Source of the DNA: Thermus thermophilus HB8
GTDB lineage: Bacteria > Deinococcota > Deinococci > Deinococcales > Thermaceae
Direction of reading: 5' to 3'
Length of the DNA stretch: 64,000 nucleotides
NCBI RefSeq assembly: GCF_000091545.1
Contig: NC_006461.1
Location: 1,460,303-1,524,302, forward strand
Shown: piece after piece, positions 63,956-64,000 of the stretch
How positions within the stretch are numbered: position 1 is the stretch's first letter
Layout of the letters: each line of letters starts with the position of its first letter
The notes under the pieces: model-generated
Databases searched by the model: none
The model's input: the letters and a program-made list of their open reading frames with translations, nothing else
Told to the model about the DNA's origin: nothing
Position numbers and translations under genes: made by a program

Positions 63956-64000
63956 GGGAGGTCCTCGAGGGCCTTTTGGAGCGGGGCGTCCGGGGAGCGG
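63940..64000 (+). CDS. Start of a further gene (cut by window end)
   Basis: From GTG 63940 a frame is open to the window end (VEGRLREVLEGLLERGVRGA). It overlaps the previous gene by 16 bp. It may be a third roadblock-type gene or a partner; only 20 codons are visible. Confidence 0.4.
   Translation, partial: MEGRLREVLEGLLERGVRGA

Overview
ORGANISM. The very GC-rich sequence, the codon bias and many recognisable proteins point to the chromosome of Thermus thermophilus. These include a 496-residue isocitrate dehydrogenase, the RNase HI of 166 residues, the alkyltransferase-like protein with PAHR, the GdhA/GdhB pair and the TaqI-type TthHB8I restriction system. Gene order agrees with what I remember of strain HB8, but no database was searched. 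Many genes start 7-9 bases after a TATAAT-like hexamer, so leaderless mRNAs appear common. LAYOUT. 1-5.2 kb: the end of an RNase II/R gene, icd, and an FAD oxidoreductase gene split by a TnpB-only insertion element. 5.2-9.1 kb: an integrated 3.8-kb element in an elongator tRNA-Met gene, bounded by 71-bp perfect direct repeats. It carries a tyrosine integrase, a nuclease-like protein with the TaqI active-site signature, a HUH rolling-circle Rep protein, and about 1 kb of hairpins and repeats. 9.1-20 kb: a TilS-TadA fusion overlapping tRNA-Ser(CGA), alpha/beta-hydrolase genes, a thioesterase, an M19 dipeptidase, uvrC, a luxS-nucleosidase-prs operon, and guaA. 20-27 kb: rnhA, a biotin-dependent carboxyltransferase, marC, argR, coaBC, rpoZ, gmk and a GH13 amylase. 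27-36.5 kb (minus strand): atl, SpoIID-like, bshC, a CRP-family regulator, mqnD, a methyltransferase-TPR fusion, a deoxyhypusine-synthase homologue, a ThiS-like protein and a PIN toxin pair. 36.5-43.7 kb (minus): a 2-hydroxyacid dehydrogenase, an acetyltransferase, and a proline-to-2-oxoglutarate block (GntR regulator, PRODH, P5CDH, GdhA, GdhB). 43.7-52.6 kb: a DUF4032-like protein, kbl, the TthHB8I restriction-modification pair, gyrB, ddl, pth and rplY. 52.6-60 kb: a signalling operon (PP2C, Ser/Thr kinase, response regulator, histidine kinase, two secreted proteins) divergent from an unknown 571-residue protein. 60-64 kb: an MFS transporter, hemB, ybaB, recR and roadblock-type genes. HOW GENES WORK TOGETHER. 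Proline is oxidised through glutamate to 2-oxoglutarate by one regulated block. S-adenosylhomocysteine is detoxified by the nucleosidase and LuxS. The best candidate for an undescribed system is the tRNA-integrated element: integrase, Rep and a TaqI-like nuclease with no methylase and no visible virion genes.
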